A stretch of DNA of 15,745 nucleotides from an uncultured Corynebacterium sp. (GTDB lineage: Bacteria > Actinomycetota > Actinomycetes > Mycobacteriales > Mycobacteriaceae), in assembly GCA_915275065.1 (NCBI GenBank), contig CAJZGD010000025.1, positions 1 to 15,745 of the forward strand, in the 5' to 3' direction. Within the stretch, counting starts at the first letter, position 1; each line of letters starts with the position of its first letter. This document shows, piece after piece, positions 6,908 through 12,665 of this stretch. The notes under the pieces are model-generated. The model was given only the letters and a program-made list of their open reading frames with translations. It made no database searches and was not told where the DNA came from. The translations under genes and the position numbers were made by a program.

Positions 6908-7462
6908 ATGACAGGTCCACTGATTCTGCCGTTCAACGGTAAGGTGCCGCGCATCCATAAGACCGCCTACATTGCCCCGAACGCCACCATCATTGGTGAC
7001 GTGGTGATTGGGGAGCACGCCTCGGTGTTCTATAACGTGGTGCTGCGCGGCGATCTCAACCGCATCACCATTGGTGCTCGAACAAACATTCAAGACAATT
7101 GTGTGCTGCACGTGGATGCGGACGCTCCCTGCACCCTTGGCGATGACGTGACCGTGGGTCACCTCGCCTTGGTGCATGGTGCCACCGTCGGCAATGGCGT
7201 CCTCGTCGGCATGAAAGCAAACCTGCTTTCGCATTCGGTGGTGGGTGCTGGTTCGCTGATTGCGGCCGGTGCCGTGGTGCTGGAGGGGCAGGAAATTCCG
7301 GCGAAGTCGCTGGTAGCCGGGGTGCCCGCTAAGGTGCGCCGCCAGCTGTCCGACGAGCAGTCCGCCGGGTTTATTCCCCACGCGGCGCGCTATGTGCAGA
7401 CCGCCGCCGGCCAGGCCGACGCCTCCCAGGCGCTCAGCCTCGCCGAGGTGCAGTTCGAATAG
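6908..7462 (+). CDS. gamma-carbonic-anhydrase-like hexapeptide protein
   Basis: The 184-residue protein is a left-handed beta-helix of hexapeptide repeats (YIAPNATIIGDVVIGEHASV and following turns). It keeps the three histidines that bind the metal in gamma carbonic anhydrases: His68 in NCVLHVD, and His85 and His90 in VGHLALVHG. The NIQDNCVLH and GMKANLLSHS turns are typical of the YrdA/PaaY/CaiE group, so the true activity may be CO2 hydration, a thioesterase-like function or only metal storage. A frame from a TTG at 6893 is open, but the ATG at 6908 begins the family's conserved start. It follows the nitroreductase by 15 nt and ends 26 nt from the convergent ROK gene. Confidence 0.9.
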   Translation: MTGPLILPFNGKVPRIHKTAYIAPNATIIGDVVIGEHASVFYNVVLRGDLNRITIGARTNIQDNCVLHVDADAPCTLGDDVTVGHLALVHGATVGNGVLVGMKANLLSHSVVGAGSLIAAGAVVLEGQEIPAKSLVAGVPAKVRRQLSDEQSAGFIPHAARYVQTAAGQADASQALSLAEVQFE

Positions 7463-7480
7463 CCGCCGACGACGGCTTTT
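7461..7480 (+). terminator. weak hairpin terminator after the gamma-CA gene
   Basis: AGCCG (7461-7465) pairs with CGGCT (7473-7477) around a 7-nt loop and is followed by TTTT in total. The stem starts inside the TAG stop codon. A 5-bp stem and short T-run make it a weak terminator. Confidence 0.4.
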
Positions 7481-7488
7481 CGACGCCT

Positions 7489-8514
7489 CTAAATGGCGTA
7501 CTCATCAATCAGGAGCGATAATTGTTTCGAAAACGTGAGCGGATTGGTGAGGAGGCCGCTTAACGCTAATGCCCGGGCTGCGGCTCGGGCATTATCAATG
7601 TGGGTGGGGATAACCCGTACCTCGACACCACCGATTTCCTGCAAGGCCCGACCCACCACTTGGGTGTCGGCCCGGTGGGCGAAGGCGGATCCCGCCAATA
7701 CCACGGTATCCGGTTCGGTTCGCGCGGTGAGATCCAGCGCTGCCGCAGCAAGAGTCGGATATTTTCCAATATCCAGATCTATTGATTCCACCGAGGTGCG
7801 GGTGTGGATGGCCGCCCCAGTGGTGTCGTCCACATAGAAGATAAGACCCCGATGATCCTCCAACGGCTCGGAACCACTGGGTCGTAGTGGTGGCTCTTGA
7901 GTTTGCTGTTCAGCACCAGCAATAGCCTCGACCACGCTGGCCACGGTGATAGGAACGTCGAAAAGCCGTGCGAAGGGAGTGACTATATCTTCGTTTTCCC
8001 AGCCAAGATTTGGCGCGGTAATAAATTTTTGCTCACGCACAACACCGGAGGCAGAGATGCCGATATTAGCCAATGGGAGTTGCGTGCTGGCAACCATGGC
8101 ATTGATATGCGGAATGATTTCGGCAATAAATGTGCTCATGCGATGTTTGGCGGGGGTGATCTCTACGAACTGTTCCCGTAGCAATTGCCCTCGTGTGCCA
8201 TAAATGCCCAGGTAAGTAGATTTTGTGCCTAGTGCAACTCCGACATGTACCCAAGGAGTCGGGGTCATTTCTAGGGGGATCTTGGGCCGGCCGGGGCCTT
8301 CTGCAACGATCTTGTCTGGGCGTTCCCGCACCAGGTGAGCATCTATAAGGGCGGTAACAGCACGGGCAATAGTAGGTTGCGAGTGAGTGGAATGCTGGAA
8401 AAGATGAGTGCGGGTCACTGGTTGCTTCAGGCGAATGAGTTGGAAGCACACCGCGGCTGGTGTTGTTGGGCCGCGAAATACGGGCGAAATATTAATGATT
8501 GAAGGGGGGCACAT
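7489..8514 (-). CDS. ROK-family transcriptional regulator
   Basis: Residues 20-66 form a winged helix-turn-helix (QLIRLKQPVTRTHLFQ, then SQPTIARAVTALIDAHLVRE), followed by GRPKIPLEM and a ROK domain of actin-like sugar-kinase fold. The phosphate loop is degenerate (VGVALGTKSTYLG), the catalytic Asp motif expected after the central strand reads SVVEAIAGAEQ, and the CxCGxxGC zinc cluster of many ROK kinases and regulators is absent. Sugar phosphorylation is therefore unlikely, and a sugar-responsive repressor is the best call. The ATG at 8514 (341 residues) is preferred to a TTG at 8541 because TAGACA-17-TAAAAT ends seven nt before it, implying a leaderless mRNA. An inverted repeat overlapping the promoter suggests autoregulation. 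Target genes are not obvious; none of the neighbours is a sugar gene. Confidence 0.88.
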   Translation of the reverse strand: MCPPSIINISPVFRGPTTPAAVCFQLIRLKQPVTRTHLFQHSTHSQPTIARAVTALIDAHLVRERPDKIVAEGPGRPKIPLEMTPTPWVHVGVALGTKSTYLGIYGTRGQLLREQFVEITPAKHRMSTFIAEIIPHINAMVASTQLPLANIGISASGVVREQKFITAPNLGWENEDIVTPFARLFDVPITVASVVEAIAGAEQQTQEPPLRPSGSEPLEDHRGLIFYVDDTTGAAIHTRTSVESIDLDIGKYPTLAAAALDLTARTEPDTVVLAGSAFAHRADTQVVGRALQEIGGVEVRVIPTHIDNARAAARALALSGLLTNPLTFSKQLSLLIDEYAI

Positions 8515-8521
8515 GAAATAA

Positions 8522-8550
8522 ATTTTACGGCTAGCAGACAATTCTGTCTA
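8522..8550 (-). promoter_or_regulatory. ROK gene promoter with overlapping operator-like dyad
   Basis: On the minus strand TAGACA (8550-8545), 17 nt, TAAAAT (8527-8522), then seven nt to the ATG at 8514: a near-consensus promoter for a leaderless transcript. AGACA/TGTCT arms with a 4-nt spacer (8536-8549) overlap the -35 and spacer, a position suited to repression by the encoded protein. Confidence 0.6.
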
Positions 8551-8758
8551 GTAGATGTATAGGTAAAATATTTCAAATCATATATCGGAGAATCGACGGT
8601 TTTTGCGGGGATTATTTCTCGGTTTTCCACTTTTATTCGGGGTAAATGTGGTTTTTATTTCCTGTATTAGGGTAGGGGACTTGCGTTCTTCACCCCAGCG
8701 TCATCCTTGGCTAAAGTGCTAATTATAGATGAAACCTACAAGATAGAGTTTGTGCTAA

Positions 8759-8776
8759 ATTTTTATGAATAAAAAT
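8759..8776. repeat. 8-bp AT inverted repeat
   Basis: ATTTTTAT and ATAAAAAT are perfect inverted arms separated by GA. It coincides with the stop codon of the small minus-strand frame and could act as a weak terminator for it. Confidence 0.4.
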
Positions 8777-8876
8777 CTACCCAGGTCAATGATGCGCATG
8801 TGCGGTTGTTATGACAAATGCCGACGATGGAGCACATGAGGAGGCAAGATTGATATGTCGTGGTGTTAAGGGACAT
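8763..8876 (-). CDS. possible 37-residue small protein
   Basis: The minus strand carries AGGAGG (8888-8883), a 6-nt spacer and an ATG at 8876, followed by 37 codons to a TAA at 8763-8765. The product has four cysteines (positions 11, 15, 21 and 27) and a short hydrophobic core around residues 11-21, with no family resemblance that I recognise. The near-ideal ribosome-binding site is the main support. The same bases form an inverted repeat that would bury both the ribosome-binding site and the start codon in RNA. In AT-rich DNA a 37-codon frame can arise by chance, so this is tentative. Confidence 0.25.
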   Translation of the reverse strand: MSLNTTTYQSCLLMCSIVGICHNNRTCASLTWVDFYS

Positions 8877-8888
8877 ATTGTACCTCCT
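8839..8888. repeat. compound inverted repeat enclosing a ribosome-binding site and start codon
   Basis: AGGAGG (8839-8844) and CCTCCT (8883-8888) form outer arms; ATATGTC (8853-8859) and GACATAT (8872-8878) form perfect 7-bp inner arms around 12 nt. In a minus-strand transcript the AGGAGG and the ATG of the 37-codon frame are both paired. Confidence 0.5.
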
Positions 8889-8994
8889 GATGTATGGAAA
8901 TCAAATAATTAAACACTTAAAATTACGACAATAAATCTGGGATTATAATAATTGCTTTCTCTAAAAAGCCATGTTCAACGTCTGTTGATGAAAA

Positions 8995-9027
8995 AATATT
9001 TATTAAAAATGCCGCAAAATAAATATT
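8995..9027. repeat. perfect 10-bp AT inverted repeat
   Basis: AATATTTATT and AATAAATATT are perfect inverted arms separated by 13 nt, within the lowest-GC part of the window. No function is assigned. Confidence 0.45.
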
Positions 9028-9153
9028 AGAAATATTGTAGCCATATAGCTGCTCTTAATGAGATTAATAATGGGTAAACGAAATACGGTATGACGTAAGG
9101 TTACACCCAAAAACCATGGTGAATTTGCAGCTTTATATCACAGATAATGACAA

Positions 9154-9214
9154 TTACCGGTAAGATAATTCTGAAATAATAATAATACCCGACTGGTAAT
9201 AACCGGTTAGATAA
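9154..9214. promoter_or_regulatory. paired ACCGGT operator-like palindromes
   Basis: TTACCGGTAA (9154-9163) and TAACCGGTTA (9200-9209) are both perfect 10-nt palindromes. Each sits in a 13-nt direct repeat differing by one base (ACCGGTAAGATAA at 9156-9168, ACCGGTTAGATAA at 9202-9214), 46 bp apart. They look like two binding sites for one dimeric regulator. Confidence 0.4.
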
Positions 9215-9270
9215 AGAAAAGCTAAGTCTTGGTTAAGTTTCCCAGAATCGGCACGAACGGGCTACCCCCT

Positions 9271-10053
9271 CTACCCCCGCGATTCCTGCACCTTTGCCAC
9301 TAACTCCGGGAGGCCCTGTGCCGCAGTGGTGGCCCAACTCACAGTCGCCAAGGGGGTGAGGTCCGTGGCCGCGGGTGAAATTTCCACAATTGGTGTGCCG
9401 CATTCATATGCAATTCGGGGCAAAGCCGCAGCCGGATACACCACCCCAGACGTCCCCACGACGATCACCACATCGGCGATCATCATCCACTGTTCCGCCA
9501 GCTCCCACTCCCGTTGGGGCAGTGACTCCCCGAACCACACCACCCCTGGCCGTACCGGATTATGGCACAATGGGCACTCCGGCGGCGTCAACCGTGCCGC
9601 AGGCTCAGTGGGCAATTCCACATTCTTATAGGGGCGGCCACAGATACTGCACCGCCACGCAAATAAACTTCCATGCAGGTGGGCGATATGCCGGGAGCCA
9701 GCTCGTTCGTGCAGGTTATCAATATTTTGGGTAGTCACCAGCATGCTGTCGCATAATTGTTCCCACTCGGCCAGCGCAATATGCCCAGCATTCGGCTGCG
9801 CCTCCTGAGCCACGTGGGCCCGCCACAGATACCATGCCCACATCGGTTCGGGATCCTTCGCCCAAGCATCAATACTGGCCATGGCCTGCGGGTCAACATT
9901 CTCCCACAAGCCGGTTTTATCATTACGGTAGGTTTCCAATCCCGATTCCGCCGACATGCCAGCCCCCGTAAACACATGCACCCGGCGTGCCTCGCTCAGA
10001 TTTTCGATAATGGCGGGTGGAAAATCGGCGATGGTTGTGGGTCGGGCGGTCAT
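9271..10053 (-). CDS. sirtuin-type NAD-dependent protein deacylase
   Basis: Sirtuins remove acyl groups from lysine using NAD, giving nicotinamide and O-acyl-ADP-ribose. This 260-residue protein has the NAD-binding GAGMSAESG (30-38), TQNID (108-112), catalytic His127 in HLHG, and the zinc ribbon Cys135-x2-Cys138 and Cys160-x2-Cys163, then RPGVVWFGE and VVGTSGVVYPAA. Tyr75-Leu-Trp-Arg78 corresponds to the Tyr-x-x-Arg pair that binds succinyl and malonyl carboxylates in class III sirtuins (SIRT5, CobB), so desuccinylase activity is likely in addition to deacetylation. The ATG at 10053 lies six nt after TACAAT, suggesting a leaderless mRNA. The gene diverges from the GNAT-LOG fusion 165 nt away. 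An acetyltransferase domain next to a deacylase is suggestive but not proof of a shared role. Confidence 0.95.
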   Translation of the reverse strand: MTARPTTIADFPPAIIENLSEARRVHVFTGAGMSAESGLETYRNDKTGLWENVDPQAMASIDAWAKDPEPMWAWYLWRAHVAQEAQPNAGHIALAEWEQLCDSMLVTTQNIDNLHERAGSRHIAHLHGSLFAWRCSICGRPYKNVELPTEPAARLTPPECPLCHNPVRPGVVWFGESLPQREWELAEQWMMIADVVIVVGTSGVVYPAAALPRIAYECGTPIVEISPAATDLTPLATVSWATTAAQGLPELVAKVQESRG

Positions 10054-10059
10054 GATTCT

Positions 10060-10065
10060 ATTGTA
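10060..10065 (-). promoter_or_regulatory. -10 element of the sirtuin gene
   Basis: TACAAT on the minus strand is followed by six nt and the ATG at 10053. No ribosome-binding site lies between, so a leaderless transcript is likely. Confidence 0.45.
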
Positions 10066-10204
10066 GGCCTGGTTTTTGCCCCGATGTGGGCGGGCCCAGG
10101 TTGAGGTTGGGGCATGCTGGTGCGTGGGCGTCGGCTATCTGCCAGATTGCGGCGGCGAGATCATAATTTTAGGACGACAGTGAGCGGTTATTGGCTATAG
10201 GGCT

Positions 10205-10214
10205 TAGTATTATT
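10205..10214 (+). promoter_or_regulatory. -10 region of the GNAT-LOG gene
   Basis: Overlapping TAGTAT (10205-10210) and TATTAT (10209-10214) lie eight and four nt before the ATG at 10219, again without a ribosome-binding site. The first would fit a leaderless start. No clear -35 was seen. Confidence 0.4.
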
Positions 10215-10218
10215 TTCT

Positions 10219-11301
10219 ATGACCTTTAAATTTGATGCGCCCGAGGTTGCCGGCGTGAGTGCCCGCGTCATGACCCCGGCCGCCACGAATGTGCGGGCCC
10301 ACGCCTATTTGCGAGTCCTGAACCGGCTTGCGGAGCGGTATACCTTGGCCGATGTGACGGATCATTCACCATTTGCCCCGTATCTCACGTTTGATCCGAG
10401 TCGGGGTGATATGGGCCTGATTTTAGAAGACGAGCGGCGCCTGCCGGTGGCGAGCATGTGGGTGTCGTTTATTACCGCCAAGGGGTTCGTTGCCGATTCG
10501 GTGCCGGAGATGGTGGTGAGTGTGGAGCCTAATTGGCGGGGGAAGGGCATTGGTGGTTGGCTCATCAAGCAGGCGGTGAATTACGGTCGAACCCACGGGT
10601 GGCAGGGGATTTCGGTGAGTGTGGAGTCGGAAAGCCCGGCCCGCCGTCTTTACGCCCGCAATGAGTTTGTGACCCAAAACGATGAAGAGGTGATGTTGCG
10701 CACGCTCAGCCCGTTGATTACCGCGGTCACGGTGTATTGCGGTTCCGTCATGGGTGAGCGGCCCGAGTTTGCGGAGGCCGCCGCAGAGCTTGGCACGGAG
10801 CTTGCCCGCCGTAACATAACCATGGTGTATGGTGGCGCCAGCGTGGGGCTCATGGGTGAGGCGGCTTCCGCCTGTTTGGCTGCTGGTGGCGAGGTTATTG
10901 GGGTTATGCCGCGGGGGCTTGCCGATTTAGAGTTGGTGCACCCGCATTTGAGTCGTCTTGAGCTTACCGACGACATATTGGCGCGGAAAACCCGCATGGA
11001 GGAGCTTGCCGACGCCTTTGTGGCGCTGCCCGGGGGCATGGGCACCTTGGAGGAGGTTTCCGAGGTGTTGGTGCGGCAACAGTTGGGCCCGTACACCGGC
11101 CCGGTGGCTCTTTATAATGTGGAAGACTATTGGACCCCCTTCCTTGCGGCGTTGCGCGCCATGGGGGAAGAGGGTTTTATTTGGGAACGCTATTTAGATG
11201 CCATTGTGGTGGCCGATTCCCTCGATGGGTTGTTCGATGGTTTTAATAGTTGGGCCAACCCTGGCCTGAAGTGGCGCAAGGGCGGGCTCCGTAACCATTA
11301 G
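10219..11301 (+). CDS. GNAT acetyltransferase - LOG family fusion protein
   Basis: Two domains share one uninterrupted frame of 360 codons. Residues 1-165 form a GNAT N-acetyltransferase: ADSVPEMVVSVEP (strand 4), the acetyl-CoA loop RGKGIGGWLIKQ (motif A, 107-118), then SPARRLYARNEF (motif B). Residues 168-345 are a LOG/TIGR00730 Rossmann protein: VTVYCGS, MVYGGASVGLMG, GVMPRGL, ARKTRMEELADAFVALPGGMGTLEE (the PGGxGTxxE signature at 271-279) and GPVALYN. LOG enzymes cleave cytokinin-type nucleoside monophosphates into base and ribose 5-phosphate; bacterial members also act on AMP and related nucleotides. The acceptor of the acetyl group is unknown. Both domains look intact. The gene ends 21 nt before the convergent calcium-repeat gene, without a strong terminator (only CAACC/GGTTG at 11302-11317). 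Confidence 0.9.
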   Translation: MTFKFDAPEVAGVSARVMTPAATNVRAHAYLRVLNRLAERYTLADVTDHSPFAPYLTFDPSRGDMGLILEDERRLPVASMWVSFITAKGFVADSVPEMVVSVEPNWRGKGIGGWLIKQAVNYGRTHGWQGISVSVESESPARRLYARNEFVTQNDEEVMLRTLSPLITAVTVYCGSVMGERPEFAEAAAELGTELARRNITMVYGGASVGLMGEAASACLAAGGEVIGVMPRGLADLELVHPHLSRLELTDDILARKTRMEELADAFVALPGGMGTLEEVSEVLVRQQLGPYTGPVALYNVEDYWTPFLAALRAMGEEGFIWERYLDAIVVADSLDGLFDGFNSWANPGLKWRKGGLRNH

Positions 11302-11322
11302 CAACCGTTGCGGGTTGGGGTG

Positions 11323-12468
11323 CTACACGCCGATCGTGTCGCCACCGTCGTGCATGTCGTCGTGGCCCACCTGGTGCAGGTCGTCTGTGTCGGTGCCGAA
11401 GTCGTCGATCATGGGGGCGATGTTGTCGGAGTGGCCTGCGCTGAAGTCGTCGATCATGCCGTCCCCGTCGGCGTCGGTGAACATGCCATCGGCGTAGCCG
11501 TCATGGTCCTGGTCGACAAGGATGGTGTCGATGCGGCCGTCACCGTCGGTGTCTTGGTGTTGCACGTCGACGCGACCATCAAAGTTGTCATCAATGTTGA
11601 TCTGGTCGGCGACGCCATCGCCATTGGTGTCGTAGGCCACCTGGTCGGTGTGCCCATCAAAGTTGGTGTCCGTGTAGGTGGCGTCGGCCACCCCATCGTG
11701 GTTGATGTCGACGCTGACTTCATCCACGTGACCATCATTGTTGTGGTCGGCGGCCATGGCGTCGCCGAACCCGTCCTGGTCGAGATCAATGTCGAAGGCT
11801 GCGGGGGTGCCGGTGACACCATCTTGGGCGGGTGCCGCGGTCTGGTGGGGGGCGCTGCGGCCTAGGTCCACGTTCACGGTGTCAACCCCACGGTCAGCTG
11901 CCACGGCTGAGGCTTGGGCGGAGGACACATGGTTGGTGCCGGAGGTGGAGTCCACCACACCATCACGGTTGTTGTCGTATTCGTGGTAGTCGGAAACCCC
12001 GTCGCCGTCGGTGTCGTAGGCCACTGAGTCGGTGATGCCATCATTATTGGTGTCCCGGATTTCCACATCGTCCTGACCGTCGCCGTCGGTGTCGATTCGC
12101 TTCACATCCATGTCGCCGTCACGATCCTGGTCCTCGATGGTGGTGTCCAGTTTACCGTCGTGGTTCGTGTCGTAGGATGCTTCGTCTATGCGGCCGTCAT
12201 TGTCGTTGTCTTGTAGATGGGCGTTGACGACACCATCCTGGTCGGTGTCGTAGTCGATGGAATCAACCTTGCCGTCTTCGTTGCTGTCAACCACCTGGGC
12301 GTCGGCGAAACCATCACCGTCGGTGTCTACAGAATAGGTGTCGGTCTTACCGTCAGCGTCGCTATCGACGGACCCCATCACCCTTCCCGTCGTGTGGGTC
12401 CCATCCACATCGGTCAGGTCGACCATGCTGCTGTCGGTCAGGTTGCTATTGGTGTTTTCGCCGGACAT
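11323..12468 (-). CDS. acidic protein with twenty 13-residue calcium-loop repeats
   Basis: The 381-residue protein consists almost wholly of a strict 13-residue repeat, xDxDxDGxxDxxx (position 4 is D or N). There are eleven repeats at residues 34-176, a 50-residue linker rich in Ala, Ser and Gly, then nine at 227-343 and an acidic His/Asp-rich tail. Each DxDxDGxxD segment is the ligand pattern of EF-hand-like and thrombospondin type 3 calcium loops, so the protein should bind many calcium ions and probably folds as an elongated calcium-stabilised rod; the fold is inference. I see no signal peptide, lipobox, LPxTG or membrane segment, so it may be cytoplasmic or exported by another route. The ATG at 12468 is chosen because AAAGGAAG lies about eight nt upstream; an upstream frame to 12579 adds 37 residues without repeat character. 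It diverges from two dynamin-like GTPase genes. Confidence 0.85.
   Translation of the reverse strand: MSGENTNSNLTDSSMVDLTDVDGTHTTGRVMGSVDSDADGKTDTYSVDTDGDGFADAQVVDSNEDGKVDSIDYDTDQDGVVNAHLQDNDNDGRIDEASYDTNHDGKLDTTIEDQDRDGDMDVKRIDTDGDGQDDVEIRDTNNDGITDSVAYDTDGDGVSDYHEYDNNRDGVVDSTSGTNHVSSAQASAVAADRGVDTVNVDLGRSAPHQTAAPAQDGVTGTPAAFDIDLDQDGFGDAMAADHNNDGHVDEVSVDINHDGVADATYTDTNFDGHTDQVAYDTNGDGVADQINIDDNFDGRVDVQHQDTDGDGRIDTILVDQDHDGYADGMFTDADGDGMIDDFSAGHSDNIAPMIDDFGTDTDDLHQVGHDDMHDGGDTIGV
11440..11790 (-). repeat. nine 39-nt repeats (C-terminal block)
   Basis: Nine successive 39-nt units encode IDLDQDGFGDAMA through TDADGDGMIDDFS without insertion or deletion. Codons vary between units, so the DNA is a diverged rather than freshly copied tandem array. 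Confidence 0.85.
11941..12369 (-). repeat. eleven 39-nt repeats (N-terminal block)
   Basis: Eleven successive 39-nt units encode VDSDADGKTDTYS through YDNNRDGVVDSTS. Period is exact; one unit (number 4) has Asn in place of the final Asp. Confidence 0.85.
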
Positions 12469-12589
12469 TTTGTGCTTCCTTTCGGCGTTCTCTCTTGCTC
12501 TGTCGTGAATGGAATACTGCGATTGCTGGAATTGTTCCCACGGGGTCGAAAAATTTTCCACCATCGCGATCACCAGCATAATCGCGGGA

Positions 12590-12651
12590 GATAGTGGTCA
12601 GTCATCGTTGGTTGTGTTACTAAAGTAGGAAGTAGTTTTATCACCACTATC
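12590..12651. promoter_or_regulatory. inverted operator-like pair between divergent genes
   Basis: GATAGTGGT (12590-12598) recurs in perfect inverse as ACCACTATC (12643-12651), with 44 nt between the arms and 53 bp from centre to centre, about five turns of B-DNA. The pair sits midway in the 197-nt region between the calcium-repeat gene and the dynamin pair. A regulator bound at both arms would contact the same DNA face and could control both directions. No promoter hexamers could be placed with confidence. Confidence 0.45.
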
Positions 12652-12665
12652 CCAATAAAAAGTTT

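Larger units (their letters stand above)
8551..9270. other. 720-nt AT-rich intergenic island
   Basis: No gene of recognisable family lies between the ROK promoter and the sirtuin stop. A hand count of 8881-9060 gives 49 G+C in 180 (27%), far below the neighbouring genes. The stretch contains several inverted repeats (8759-8776, 8839-8888, 8995-9027, 9154-9163, 9200-9209) and one minus-strand 37-codon frame with an ideal ribosome-binding site. It may be a regulatory region, a site bound by an Lsr2-type silencer, or the remains of transferred DNA. Confidence 0.5.

Noticed and set aside
6635..7381. Minus-strand 248-codon frame
   Set aside because: It crosses two well-supported plus-strand genes and shows no domain.
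8789..8839. Plus-strand 16-codon frame with three cysteines starting at 8789
   Set aside because: It is very short, has no proper ribosome-binding site and overlaps the better supported minus-strand 37-codon frame.
11302..11317. Bidirectional terminator between the GNAT-LOG and calcium-repeat genes
   Set aside because: Only a 5-bp stem without a T-run is present, too weak to call.
11308..11865. Plus-strand 185-codon frame rich in Val and Gly
   Set aside because: It is the antisense shadow of the calcium-repeat gene; its repetitive look only mirrors the 39-nt repeats.
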